From an uncultured delta proteobacterium (GTDB lineage: Bacteria; Myxococcota_A; Polyangia; Polyangiales; Polyangiaceae), in NCBI GenBank assembly GCA_903858055.1, contig CAIOHM010000372.1:1-8898 (forward strand): a stretch of 8,898 nucleotides of DNA. Direction: 5' to 3'. Below are positions 1 through 6,626 of this stretch, one piece after another (within the stretch, counting starts at the first letter, position 1; every line of letters starts with the position of its first letter). The position numbers and the translations under genes are program-made. A model generated the notes under the pieces. That model was not told the DNA's origin. It searched no databases and saw nothing but the letters and a program-made list of their open reading frames with translations.

Positions 1-645
1 GGCAACACGGGCGTGCGCGATGGCGCCGTGACGGCGCTCGATCAAGGCTCGGCGAACACGTGGGGCAGCGGCAAGCTCGACGCCTTCGCCGCGCGCGCCC
101 GCCTGCAAGCCGACCTCGCGCCCACCGCCACGTTCCGTGACGCGCGTCGCGACGCCACGGGCATCGCCCGCCTCGCGGTCGACGTGACGGACGCGGACGG
201 CGCCGATGACCTCGCGTACGTGCTCTGGGACGTCGACGGCGACGGCTCGAACGACTGGGTGACGCGAACCGACAGCGTCGCCATCAGGCTCGTGGGCAAC
301 GGGCCGTACACGGCGCGCGCCATTGTCGTCGACAAGGCGGGAAAGAGCGCGACGGTCACGACGGCGCTCGTCCTCGAGCCGCTCGCGGTCGTCGATGCGG
401 GCGCGCCCGACGCGGGGGCCCCGGACGCAGGCGTGATCGTCGACGCGGGAGTTCCCGACGCCGCGATGCCCGATGCGCGCGTCGTCGACGCCGCGGAGGA
501 GGAGCTTCCCTCGGCGCCCGTACGCCTGGCGTCCGCCGATGGGTGTACCATGCATGCACCGCGTCGCGCGACCTCGTCGCCGAGCGGGTGGCTCCTTGGG
601 TTCGCAGTCGCGGCGGCCTTCGTGCGTCGCCGGCGTTCGCGCTGA
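1..645 (+). CDS. Secreted subtilisin-like (S8) serine protease, C-terminal part, with Ig/PKD-like segment and MYXO-CTERM tail (5' truncated)
   Basis: The frame is open from base 1 to a TGA, giving 214 visible residues; the start and catalytic core lie outside the window. Residues 1-31 resemble the last helix of a secreted S8 peptidase domain: an RDGAVT-type segment, then NTWGSGKLDAFAA (19-31), matching the NxWGxGKLDAxAA pattern that closes many such domains. Residues about 45-125 read as a beta-rich Ig/PKD-like module with a DVDGDG acidic motif (77-82) that could bind calcium. A low-complexity Asp-Ala-Gly-Pro linker follows (132-165), then Gly181-Cys182, a hydrophobic stretch (196-208) and an Arg cluster (209-214), the architecture of the MYXO-CTERM sorting signal. 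By family knowledge such proteins are exported and processed or anchored at the cell envelope by a myxosortase. The protease call rests only on the domain end, so the catalytic triad cannot be checked. The MYXO-CTERM call is the firmer one. Confidence 0.75.
   Translation, partial: GNTGVRDGAVTALDQGSANTWGSGKLDAFAARARLQADLAPTATFRDARRDATGIARLAVDVTDADGADDLAYVLWDVDGDGSNDWVTRTDSVAIRLVGNGPYTARAIVVDKAGKSATVTTALVLEPLAVVDAGAPDAGAPDAGVIVDAGVPDAAMPDARVVDAAEEELPSAPVRLASADGCTMHAPRRATSSPSGWLLGFAVAAAFVRRRRSR
391..495 (+). repeat. Coding low-complexity Asp-Ala-Gly/Pro linker
   Basis: The stretch encodes an irregular array built on DAG and PDA units (VDAGAPDAGAPDAG, then VDAGVPDAAMPDA). It sits between the folded Ig/PKD-like module and the membrane tail. 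Such acidic, Pro/Ala-rich spacers are common just before MYXO-CTERM tails and probably act as an extended stalk. It is a protein-level repeat and not a mobile or structural DNA repeat. Confidence 0.7.
538..642 (+). other. MYXO-CTERM protein-sorting tail (coding)
   Basis: The last codons encode Asp-Gly-Cys followed by about 12 polar residues, a hydrophobic run (GWLLGFAVAAAFV) and RRRRSR at the extreme C-terminus. This tripartite pattern with an invariant Cys is the hallmark of the MYXO-CTERM domain of myxobacterial surface proteins. It is the main taxonomic clue in the window. Confidence 0.75.
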
Positions 646-697
646 GCCGCGCCGCGCGGGGATGGTGCGCCGGCGCCACGTGCGGTAGCCACGGGGC

Positions 698-1699
698 ATG
701 AGGCAGCTGGGGCTCTTCGGGTCGGAGGAGGCGGCGCGCGAGGAATCCCCGCGCCGACGCGAATCCGCTGTGGAGCCGTGCCCGCCGACGCGCGAGGTGG
801 ACGATCTCGCGGCCGCGCTCCCGCGTTGGCTGCGTCTTGGTACCAGCAGCTGGAGCTTTCCCGGGTGGGGGCCGCACCTCGTGTACGGCGACGCGAGCGC
901 GAGCGCCAAGCAGCTCGCCGAGCGCGGCCTCGAGGCGTACGCGAAGCACCCGCTCCTGCGGACGGTCGGCATCGACCGTACGTATTACGCGCCCATGCGA
1001 GCGGAGGAGTGGGCGAGCTACCGCGCGCAGACCCCCGACGACTTCGTGCCCATCGCCAAGGTGTGGTCCGGCGTCACCGCGGCCGTCTCGCGCGACGGGC
1101 GCCCGAACGAGGATTTTCTGGACCCACAGCGCTTCCTCGAGACCATGTGGGAGCCCGCGCTCGCGGGAGGGTTCGACGCGCGCGTGCCCTTCGTGTTCGA
1201 GATCCCGCCCATGCGCCGCGAGCACGAGCCGCCCGTCGCGTTTTTTCTGGAGCGACTCGAGCGCCTCTTGCGGGCGCTGCCGCGTGAAGGGCGCTTCACG
1301 TTCGAGCTTCGGACGAAGAGCTGGCTCACCGCGGAGTACGCGCACGTGCTCGTCGCGCACGGCGCCTCTCACACGCTGAACTACTGGAGCTTCATGCCTG
1401 GGCTCGCGCGCCAGTGGCGCGTGGTGAACGCCGCCTGCACGCGCACGCTCGTGGTGCGCCTCATGCTGCCGCCCGGGGCTCGCTACGAGGATCAGAAGAA
1501 GTCGTTCGAACCTTTCGATCGAGAGGCGCACGCGCAACCGGCGATGCACGACGAGCTTCAAGGCGTGCTCGGCGAGCTGCGCGGCGTCGGTGCACCGCCG
1601 GAGGTGTTCGTGATCGCGAACAACAAGGCGGAGGGGAGCGCACCCATCACGTGCCGACGGGTGGCAGAGCGCTTCGTTCGCGCGGGAGAAACCAAGTGA
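698..1699 (+). CDS. DUF72 (YecE-type) TIM-barrel protein
   Basis: The 333-residue product carries landmarks of the DUF72 family: GTSSWSFPGW (48-57; family pattern GTSGWSYxxW), a conserved Tyr pair in TVGIDRTYYAPM (89-100), TPDDF plus IAKVW (112-123), FELRTKSWL (202-210; family pattern E[FL]R..SW), and VFVIANNKAEGSAP (303-316; family pattern NNhaxGxAP). The family is predicted to form a TIM barrel related to the xylose isomerase/endonuclease IV group. Its reaction is not established, so no function is claimed. The first 40 or so residues are charged and look disordered; MRQLGLFG is a plausible natural start, although the upstream ribosome site is weak (only a GGGG run near -5). Length is slightly above the usual 240-300 because of this N-terminal extension. 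The stop codon overlaps the GTG start of the ABC transporter gene, which suggests an operon. Confidence 0.88.
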   Translation: MRQLGLFGSEEAAREESPRRRESAVEPCPPTREVDDLAAALPRWLRLGTSSWSFPGWGPHLVYGDASASAKQLAERGLEAYAKHPLLRTVGIDRTYYAPMRAEEWASYRAQTPDDFVPIAKVWSGVTAAVSRDGRPNEDFLDPQRFLETMWEPALAGGFDARVPFVFEIPPMRREHEPPVAFFLERLERLLRALPREGRFTFELRTKSWLTAEYAHVLVAHGASHTLNYWSFMPGLARQWRVVNAACTRTLVVRLMLPPGARYEDQKKSFEPFDREAHAQPAMHDELQGVLGELRGVGAPPEVFVIANNKAEGSAPITCRRVAERFVRAGETK

Positions 1700-3243
1700 T
1701 CGCGTCGTTGCGCGTGCTCGTGTCGGCGCTGCCCGCGAGGCTCCGCGCGAGCCTGTTCACCCTCGCGCTCGTCCACGCTTCGCTTCGCGTCGGCATGGCG
1801 TTCACCCTCGAGGGGCTCGTGCGTGGCGGCGCTCGCGCGCTCGCGCTGGGGCTCGCGACCGGCGCGGTATGGGCCGTGGTCGCGGCGGTGCGGAGCGCGC
1901 TCCGCCATCGGGTTCGGGTGGGGCTCTTTCGTGCCTCCGCGGAGGCTCTGCTCTGGGGCGAGGTGAGCGAAGCCCCACGCGAAGGCGAGAGCCCCCACGC
2001 GGTACTCGCCGCCGTGTTCGAGGGAGAGCGCGTGCTCGCGGACGCCCTCCCGATGACGCTCGCCGATGGCCTCGCGGCGCTCGTGCTTGCGGTGCTCGCG
2101 GCCCTCCGCTTGCCCCCCGCGTTCGTGGCAGCGCTGGCGTGCGCGGCGGCCGTGGGCGTGGTCCTCCTCGTGACCGTTCGGCGTCTATTGGCCCGCGCAC
2201 AAGACGAAGCCAATCGCGCGCAACGCGAGCTTTTTGCCCGCTGGCTCGAGGCCAAAGACGGCAGCCTCGAGCTCGCAGCGGCGGCGCTCGAAGACATCCA
2301 CCTCGGTCGCATCGAGGCGGCATCGACGCGCTGGCTCCGGGCGACGGCGAAGCTCGAGCTCGGCGCGGCGCTCCTGGGTCGAGGTCCGATGGCCGCCCTT
2401 GCGCTCGCGCTCGGTGCGGTCGCGTGGACCACGCTCGGGCGCGGCGAGGGGGGCCTTGCGCTCACCGCGTTCCTCGCGGCGACAGCAGCGCCGCTCGCGG
2501 GCCTCGCTTCGGCGCTCTCGGAGCTTGGACGAAGCCTCGGCCGAGCCGAGCCCCTGGTGCACCGCTTGGAGGCGCCGCGACGTGCCGAGCCTGCGTACCT
2601 GGTGGCCGAGCCCGGTGACGTGCTCGAAGGGGACGCGCTCGCGGCGGGCTATGGGGAACGACCGATCTTCGCGGGGCTCTCGCTGCGCTGGTCCCGCGGA
2701 ACGCCGCTCGTGCCCGAAGGACCGAACGGTGCGGGAAAAACCACGCTTCTGCGCACGCTCGTCGGTCTGCGAGCGCCGCGCGAAGGGGCGCTCCGTTGGC
2801 GCGGCAGCCCGGGAGGCCTCTCCGCGCGCTTGCCGATCGCGTTCCTGCCCCAGCGCGCGCACTTGGCTCAGGAGTCGAGCGTTCGCGACGCGCTCCACAT
2901 GCTCGCACCCGAAGCCTCCGACGACGAACTCTGGGCTGCGATCACCAAGGTGGAGCTCCGCGACCGCTTGACTTCGACGGGCCTCGAGACCCTGGTCGGC
3001 ACGCTCTCCATCGGCCAGCGTCAGCGCCTCGCCCTCGCGCGGGTGCTCCTCTTGAACGCCGAGCTCGTGGTGCTCGACGAGCCCGATGCGAACCTCGATC
3101 GCCAGGGGCGCGCGCTCATTGACGAGCTGGTTCGTGAGCTCGCGCGCGACCGATTCGTGGCCCTCGTGGCGCACGGCGATCTGCGCCGCCCCGAGCACGC
3201 CGACGTGGTGTCGCTTCGTGCGAGGGAACAGGAAAAAAGCTAG
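1696..3243 (+). CDS. Fused permease/ATPase ABC exporter subunit (CydC/CydD-like architecture)
   Basis: The gene starts at a GTG that overlaps the DUF72 stop (GTGA), giving 515 residues. The N-terminal 300 residues are very Ala/Leu-rich and contain about six hydrophobic segments (near 17-38, 48-67, 118-138, 141-161, 222-246 and 252-273), as in a type IV exporter permease. The C-terminal nucleotide-binding domain has Walker A GPNGAGKTT (342-350, Lys348), the Q-loop Gln386 (FLPQ), the ABC signature LSIGQ (437-441; Ile replaces the usual Gly), Walker B LVVLDEP (Asp461, catalytic Glu462), a D-loop (NLD) and the switch His493. All catalytic residues are therefore present. It should be a half transporter acting as a homodimer or with a partner, but no second subunit is seen here. 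The length and TMD-NBD order fit the CydCD/peptide-exporter group. The substrate cannot be deduced. Starts further upstream in this frame are rejected because they lie inside the DUF72 gene. Confidence 0.87.
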   Translation: MIASLRVLVSALPARLRASLFTLALVHASLRVGMAFTLEGLVRGGARALALGLATGAVWAVVAAVRSALRHRVRVGLFRASAEALLWGEVSEAPREGESPHAVLAAVFEGERVLADALPMTLADGLAALVLAVLAALRLPPAFVAALACAAAVGVVLLVTVRRLLARAQDEANRAQRELFARWLEAKDGSLELAAAALEDIHLGRIEAASTRWLRATAKLELGAALLGRGPMAALALALGAVAWTTLGRGEGGLALTAFLAATAAPLAGLASALSELGRSLGRAEPLVHRLEAPRRAEPAYLVAEPGDVLEGDALAAGYGERPIFAGLSLRWSRGTPLVPEGPNGAGKTTLLRTLVGLRAPREGALRWRGSPGGLSARLPIAFLPQRAHLAQESSVRDALHMLAPEASDDELWAAITKVELRDRLTSTGLETLVGTLSIGQRQRLALARVLLLNAELVVLDEPDANLDRQGRALIDELVRELARDRFVALVAHGDLRRPEHADVVSLRAREQEKS

Positions 3244-3289
3244 GAAAGAGCGTTTGCGGGTGCGCCCCGCGCCTCATGGCGTCGGCGGC

Positions 3290-4165
3290 TTACGCGCGGC
3301 GCTGCAGTTCGCCGTGGGCGTGGCGCGTGCCGCCGTCGGGGGACCAGACCGAGAACGTGCGTGCGGTCGAGGGCGGCGTCAGCCGGAGGCACGCCTCGCC
3401 GGGGAGGAAGATCGGCTTCTCGAACGCGATGCGGGCCGAGGCGGGACCATGGCCGTTGTCCATGGTTGCGAGGGCGCGTGCGAAGGTCCACATGCCGTGG
3501 ATGATCGGCCTCTTGAAGCCGAAGGGCTTCGAGACGAGCGGATGGAGGTGGATGGGGTTGAGGTCGCCGGCGACGCGCGCGTAGCGGAAGCCCAGCGAAG
3601 CGTCGAGCGACCAACGCTCCGCCTCGACCTCGCCGTCGGTCGGTACGACGGGAGCAGGGTCCCGCTTGCTGTCGCGCTCGCCCTTGCCCGCGCCCTTCTT
3701 TCCCGTGCGGGCGAGCACCTTCGTGCTGCCCTGCCAGAGGAGACGAGACGCTTGATGCACCTTGGTCTCGATCGTGAACGTGGCCGTGCTCGAACCGAAC
3801 TGTGCATTCTGCACAAAAGCGTCGACGTCCAGTGGCAAGCGCTTCTCGAAGTCGCCGAAGCGCTCGATGCGCTGCTCGAGGTGCACGAGGCCGAGGGCCG
3901 CGAATGGGAAGCGCGGGTCCCCCACGATGCGAAGGTGGAGCGGCGAGGCGATCACGAAGGGGTAGGCGAGGGGCACGGGGCCGCCCACGCGCCCGCCCGT
4001 CAGATGGGTGTAATGGTCGAGGTGCTCGGCGTCGATGCGCACGCCCTCGACCGTGAACCCGAAGGCCTGGAGCGCACGGGCTCGGCTCTTGCGCGACCGC
4101 GCAGCGGCCGCGAGCATTTGGGGGATCGGGGAGGGCAAGGAGGCGAGCGACTCGAGCGGCACCAT
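3290..4165 (-). CDS. MaoC-family acyl dehydratase (double hot-dog, R-specific enoyl-CoA hydratase type)
   Basis: The 291-residue product ends at TAA. Its C-terminal half contains the hydratase-2 motif: Tyr195, then AGDLNPIH (199-206) followed by a KPFGFKRPIIHG segment. Asp201 and His206 match the catalytic pair of MaoC/R-hydratases, which add water to trans-2-enoyl-CoA or the reverse. Residues about 36-140 resemble a second, degenerate N-terminal hot-dog (with ALGLVHLEQRIERF at 90-103), as in double-hot-dog hydratases. Between the halves lies a basic, disordered-looking insert (152-170, rich in Lys/Gly/Arg). The protein is probably cytosolic and acts in fatty-acid, polyketide or PHA metabolism; the substrate is unknown and no fatty-acid genes are adjacent. 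No good ribosome site precedes the ATG. Met17 is an alternative start, at base 4117. Confidence 0.85.
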   Translation of the reverse strand: MVPLESLASLPSPIPQMLAAAARSRKSRARALQAFGFTVEGVRIDAEHLDHYTHLTGGRVGGPVPLAYPFVIASPLHLRIVGDPRFPFAALGLVHLEQRIERFGDFEKRLPLDVDAFVQNAQFGSSTATFTIETKVHQASRLLWQGSTKVLARTGKKGAGKGERDSKRDPAPVVPTDGEVEAERWSLDASLGFRYARVAGDLNPIHLHPLVSKPFGFKRPIIHGMWTFARALATMDNGHGPASARIAFEKPIFLPGEACLRLTPPSTARTFSVWSPDGGTRHAHGELQRRA

Positions 4166-4180
4166 GGCGGCCGCCGTGGT
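4161..4180. promoter_or_regulatory. Imperfect 20-bp dyad in the divergent maoC-like/unknown-gene spacer
   Basis: ACCATGGCGGCCGCCGTGGT is a 20-bp palindrome broken by one mismatched pair (positions 5 and 16). It overlaps the start codon of the dehydratase gene and lies 14 bp before the ATG of the divergent gene. It could be an operator shared by both. GC-rich DNA makes GGCGGCCGCC cores by chance, so the call is tentative. Confidence 0.22.
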
Positions 4181-4194
4181 AGCACGCAGAACCC

Positions 4195-5181
4195 ATGGCG
4201 ACCTCCCTCGACGAACGCATCGACGAAGCCCTGCTTGGCCCGCACGCGGAGAAAGAGTGGGAGGCGACGCTGACGGCGGGCCTCGAGGCTGCGTTGGCGG
4301 CTCCCCTCGGTGACTTGCTCGATCCGGTCGCGACCGCGGACTTCGTGGACATGCTCGCCGAGCGAGCCTTCCTGAACGACACCGCCAAGCCGCTCGCCGC
4401 GGCGCTCGCGGTCTTCCTTTCGGCGGAGGCGAAGCGCGACGAGCGCCCCCTCGCGAGCTACCTCTCCGAAGAGACGCGCATCGCCCTTGGAACGTATGCG
4501 ATGGGGTCCAACCCGGTGCCGCGTGCGCTGCTCGACGCGATGCTCGCCGAGAAAGGCGTGCGTTCGTTCGTCGAGGGCTTCCTCTTCGACGCCATGCGTG
4601 AGTTCTACGAGCGCGCGAACCCGTTCTTCGCCGAGAGCGGGCTCCCCGCGATGATCAAGAAGCTCATCCCCATCGGCTCGGGTGCCGTGCTCAAGGCGCT
4701 CGAGGTGGCGCGCGCGGAGTTCGAGACGCGCCTCGAGCCCGAGCTGAAGAAGTTTCTCGGCGGCTTCACGGGCCGTGCGCTCGACTCGGTGAAGGCGGGC
4801 ATGGGCGCTGGGAGCCGCGAGATCTCCGAAGCGCTCGCGCGGACCGTGCTGACGTTCCTCCTCGAGCGGCCCGTGAAGGAGCTCGCCGCGGAGGTTCAAG
4901 ACACCCGCGTGAACGAGACCCTGGCGCTCGCGTTCACGATCCTCGCCGATCTCGACGACGACGAGACGTTTCGAGCGCGTCGACGTGCGCTCGTCGAGGA
5001 CTACGTGCGTCGCAACGCCGCGCGGCCCGTCGGCGACGTGCTCGCCGGTCACGGGGTTCGCATTGCGCCGCACATGCCGTCGCTCGCGGCGGCGACCTTC
5101 CCGCTCGTGCGCGGTCTCGTCTCGCTCGCGCCCGTGCGCGCGTGGTTTGGCACCTTCGCGGCGCGGACGAGCGGCGCCTAG
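4195..5181 (+). CDS. Unrecognised, predominantly helical 328-residue protein
   Basis: I do not recognise the family. The frame is clearly coding: third positions are G/C-rich and the residue composition is balanced, unlike the Arg/Ser/Pro-rich shadow frames. The protein is rich in Ala, Leu, Glu and Arg and looks almost wholly alpha-helical, with amphipathic stretches (for example 20-45, 60-80, 163-190, 208-235 and 240-275). There is no signal peptide. Moderately hydrophobic segments at 150-165 (around PAMIKKLIPIG) and 295-320 (TFPLVRGLVSLAPVRAWF) might contact membrane or lipid, but neither is a clear transmembrane helix. No catalytic motif, cysteine cluster or nucleotide-binding loop is visible. 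The ATG is 29 bp from the divergent dehydratase start, so they may share control; no strong ribosome site is seen. An intrinsic terminator-like hairpin follows the stop. Confidence 0.7.
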   Translation: MATSLDERIDEALLGPHAEKEWEATLTAGLEAALAAPLGDLLDPVATADFVDMLAERAFLNDTAKPLAAALAVFLSAEAKRDERPLASYLSEETRIALGTYAMGSNPVPRALLDAMLAEKGVRSFVEGFLFDAMREFYERANPFFAESGLPAMIKKLIPIGSGAVLKALEVARAEFETRLEPELKKFLGGFTGRALDSVKAGMGAGSREISEALARTVLTFLLERPVKELAAEVQDTRVNETLALAFTILADLDDDETFRARRRALVEDYVRRNAARPVGDVLAGHGVRIAPHMPSLAAATFPLVRGLVSLAPVRAWFGTFAARTSGA

Positions 5182-5201
5182 CTAGGCGGCCTCGTTGAGC
5201 C

Positions 5202-5222
5202 GAGGCGCGTCGCCTCCGTTTT
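5202..5222 (+). terminator. Probable intrinsic terminator of the 4195-5181 gene
   Basis: About 20 bases after the stop, GAGGCG (5202-5207) and CGCCTC (5211-5216) form a 6-bp perfect stem with a CGT loop, followed by CG and four T residues, then GTGT. This is one of the few T-rich points in a GC-rich window. An overlapping alternative stem pairs GCCTCG (5189-5194) with CGAGGC (5201-5206), so only one can form at a time. Confidence 0.5.
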
Positions 5223-5241
5223 GTGTAGACTGCACGAAACG
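5217..5241. repeat. Inverted repeat in the convergent spacer (possible bidirectional terminator)
   Basis: CGTTTTGTG (5217-5225) pairs with CACGAAACG (5233-5241) around a 7-base loop, a 9-bp stem with one G·U pair on the plus strand and an A·C mismatch on the minus strand. It overlaps the T tract of the preceding hairpin and lies 20 bp beyond the end of the aminotransferase gene on the other strand. It may help stop both converging transcripts. Confidence 0.4.
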
Positions 5242-5260
5242 GCGCGAAGCTCCGCGGTCG

Positions 5261-6517
5261 CTACTCGGCAACCTTGGCCGCGGGCACGCCGGTCTCGGCC
5301 CACTTCTCGAGCAGCTCCTCGATGCGCGCGAAGACGACGCCCATGGTCTCCTCGTCGGGCAGGAGCGTGACGCGGAAGTGGTTGCGGTACGGCGCGTTGA
5401 AGCTCGAACCGGGGACCACGAGCACGTGCTTCTCTTCGAGGAGCGACATCGCGAAGGTCTGGTCGTCGAAGCCCGGGAAGAGGTCGTCCTTCACGCGGAC
5501 GAAGCCGTAGAGCGCGCCCTTAGGCTCGACGAGCTCGAGGAAGCGGGAGCGCTTCACCGCCTCGAGCACGGCGCGGCGCTGGCGCCCGAGGCGGCCCGTA
5601 GGCGCGGTGAGATCGTAGATGCTCTGGACGCCGCCGAGCGCCGTCTGCACGGCCCACTGACCGGGGACGTTCGAGCAGAGGCGCAGGCTCGCGAGGAGCT
5701 CCACCGCGTTCAAGTACTCCTGCGCGCCGTCCTTGTTGCCGCTCCACGAGACCCAGCCTACGCGGATGCCGCACGCGCGGTAGACCTTCGAGAGGCCGCC
5801 GAACGTGCCGCACAGCGTCCCTTGGCAGAGCGTGGCGACGGGGACGTGCTCGGCGCCGTCGTAGGTGATGCGGTCGTAGATCTCGTCCGAGAGGAGGACG
5901 ATCTTGAAGTCCTCGGCGATGCGCACGAGGGCCTCGACGACCGCGCGCGGGTACACGGCGCCCGTGGGATTGTTCGGGTTGATGATGACGAGCGCCTTGG
6001 TCTTCGGCGTGACCATGCGGCGCACCTCGTCCGGGTCGGGCACGAAGCCGTTCTCCGGGCGGCAGGGGTAATGCACCGGAGTTGCACCGGTGATGTGCAC
6101 CGCGGCGGTCCAGAGCGGGTAGTCGGGCGACGGCACGAGCACTTCGTCGCCGGGCTCGAGCATCGCTTCGAGCGTCATGAGGATGAGCTCGGACACGCCG
6201 TTGCCCATGAAGACGTCCTCGGCGGTGACGCCCTTGATGCCCTTGCTCTGGGTCTCCATGACGACGGCTTCGCGCGCCGGGAAGATGCCCTTCTGATGCG
6301 CGTAGCCCTCGCTGCCCGCGAGGTTTTCGACGAGCGCGAGGCGCATGGTCTCCGGCGTGCGGAAGCCGAAGGCAGCGGGGTTTCCGATGTTGAGCTTGAG
6401 CACCTCGTGCCCCTGGCGCTCGATCTCCAGCGCGCGCCGGGCGAGCGGACCACGGATTTCGTAGCGCACGTTGGCGAGGTGGGTCGCGGCCTTGAAGCGA
6501 GGGGCAGACGTCGGCAT
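5261..6517 (-). CDS. alaA: AlaA-type alanine aminotransferase (PLP fold type I, class I/II)
   Basis: The 418-residue product matches E. coli AlaA (glutamate-pyruvate aminotransferase) in block after block: RYEIRGPLARRALEIE (18-33), KLNIGNPAAFGF (41-52), GNGVSELI (105-112), VPSPDYPLWTAAV (128-140), VIINPNNPTGAVY (177-189), SDEIYDRITYDGAEH (210-224), GLSKVYR (241-247), LASLRLCSNVPGQ (275-287) and QTALGG (291-296). Lys244 is the Schiff-base lysine. Asp211 should hold the PLP ring nitrogen, Asn183 and Tyr214 the ring oxygen, and Arg382 the substrate carboxylate. The enzyme should interconvert pyruvate plus glutamate with alanine plus 2-oxoglutarate in the cytosol. The ATG at 6517 gives the usual AlaA N-terminus; a GTG three codons upstream is also possible. 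No strong ribosome site is visible. The gene is monocistronic, divergent from rarA and convergent with the unknown gene. A related branched-chain or broad-range specificity cannot be excluded. Confidence 0.93.
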   Translation of the reverse strand: MPTSAPRFKAATHLANVRYEIRGPLARRALEIERQGHEVLKLNIGNPAAFGFRTPETMRLALVENLAGSEGYAHQKGIFPAREAVVMETQSKGIKGVTAEDVFMGNGVSELILMTLEAMLEPGDEVLVPSPDYPLWTAAVHITGATPVHYPCRPENGFVPDPDEVRRMVTPKTKALVIINPNNPTGAVYPRAVVEALVRIAEDFKIVLLSDEIYDRITYDGAEHVPVATLCQGTLCGTFGGLSKVYRACGIRVGWVSWSGNKDGAQEYLNAVELLASLRLCSNVPGQWAVQTALGGVQSIYDLTAPTGRLGRQRRAVLEAVKRSRFLELVEPKGALYGFVRVKDDLFPGFDDQTFAMSLLEEKHVLVVPGSSFNAPYRNHFRVTLLPDEETMGVVFARIEELLEKWAETGVPAAKVAE

Positions 6518-6569
6518 GCGCGGCACGCTACCCAAACTCGTCGGGCGGGGCGAGTCTCGTGTCGCGCGC

Positions 6570-6591
6570 GCGAGAGGGCGGGCGCTCTCGC
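6570..6591. promoter_or_regulatory. Inverted repeat in the alaA-rarA divergent spacer
   Basis: GCGAGAG (6570-6576) and CTCTCGC (6585-6591) are perfect 7-bp arms around an 8-base spacer. They lie mid-way in the 109-bp region between the two divergent starts, where an operator for either gene would be expected. No convincing -35/-10 pair accompanies it, so the role is a guess. Confidence 0.25.
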
Positions 6592-6626
6592 TTGCACGTG
6601 AGGCGAAAAGCTGGTTTTCGCAAGGT

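Noticed and set aside
2185..3198. Minus-strand open frame opposite the ABC ATPase domain
   Set aside because: The plus strand carries all ABC motifs in order; the reverse frame is an Arg-rich shadow.
3256..3270. GCGGG/CCCGC 5-bp stem between the convergent ABC and dehydratase genes
   Set aside because: The stem is short with no T tract, and expected by chance in such GC-rich DNA. The 46-bp spacer must still hold 3' ends, but I cannot point to a terminator.
3801..3815. TGTGCA-TTC-TGCACA inverted repeat
   Set aside because: It is internal to the dehydratase gene and far from any start, so there is no reason to call it an operator.
4000..5073. Minus-strand open frame of 357 codons opposite the unknown gene
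   Set aside because: It has shadow composition (very Arg/Glu/His-rich) and overlaps the well-supported dehydratase start. The plus-strand frame has balanced composition and a following terminator.
6072..6102. Three TGCACCG(G) units spaced 11-13 bases apart
   Set aside because: They lie within conserved alaA coding sequence and encode ordinary residues around AVHITGATPVHY, so this is coincidence of codon use.
5195..6601. Long plus-strand open frame (468 codons) opposite alaA
   Set aside because: It is antisense to a protein that matches AlaA along its whole length. Its translation is Arg/Glu/His/Leu-rich with no motif, as expected from GC-rich third positions.
6592..6620. TTGCAC followed 17 bases later by TTTTCG as a rarA promoter
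   Set aside because: The -10 element is too poor a match and promoter consensus in this group is not known well enough to call it.
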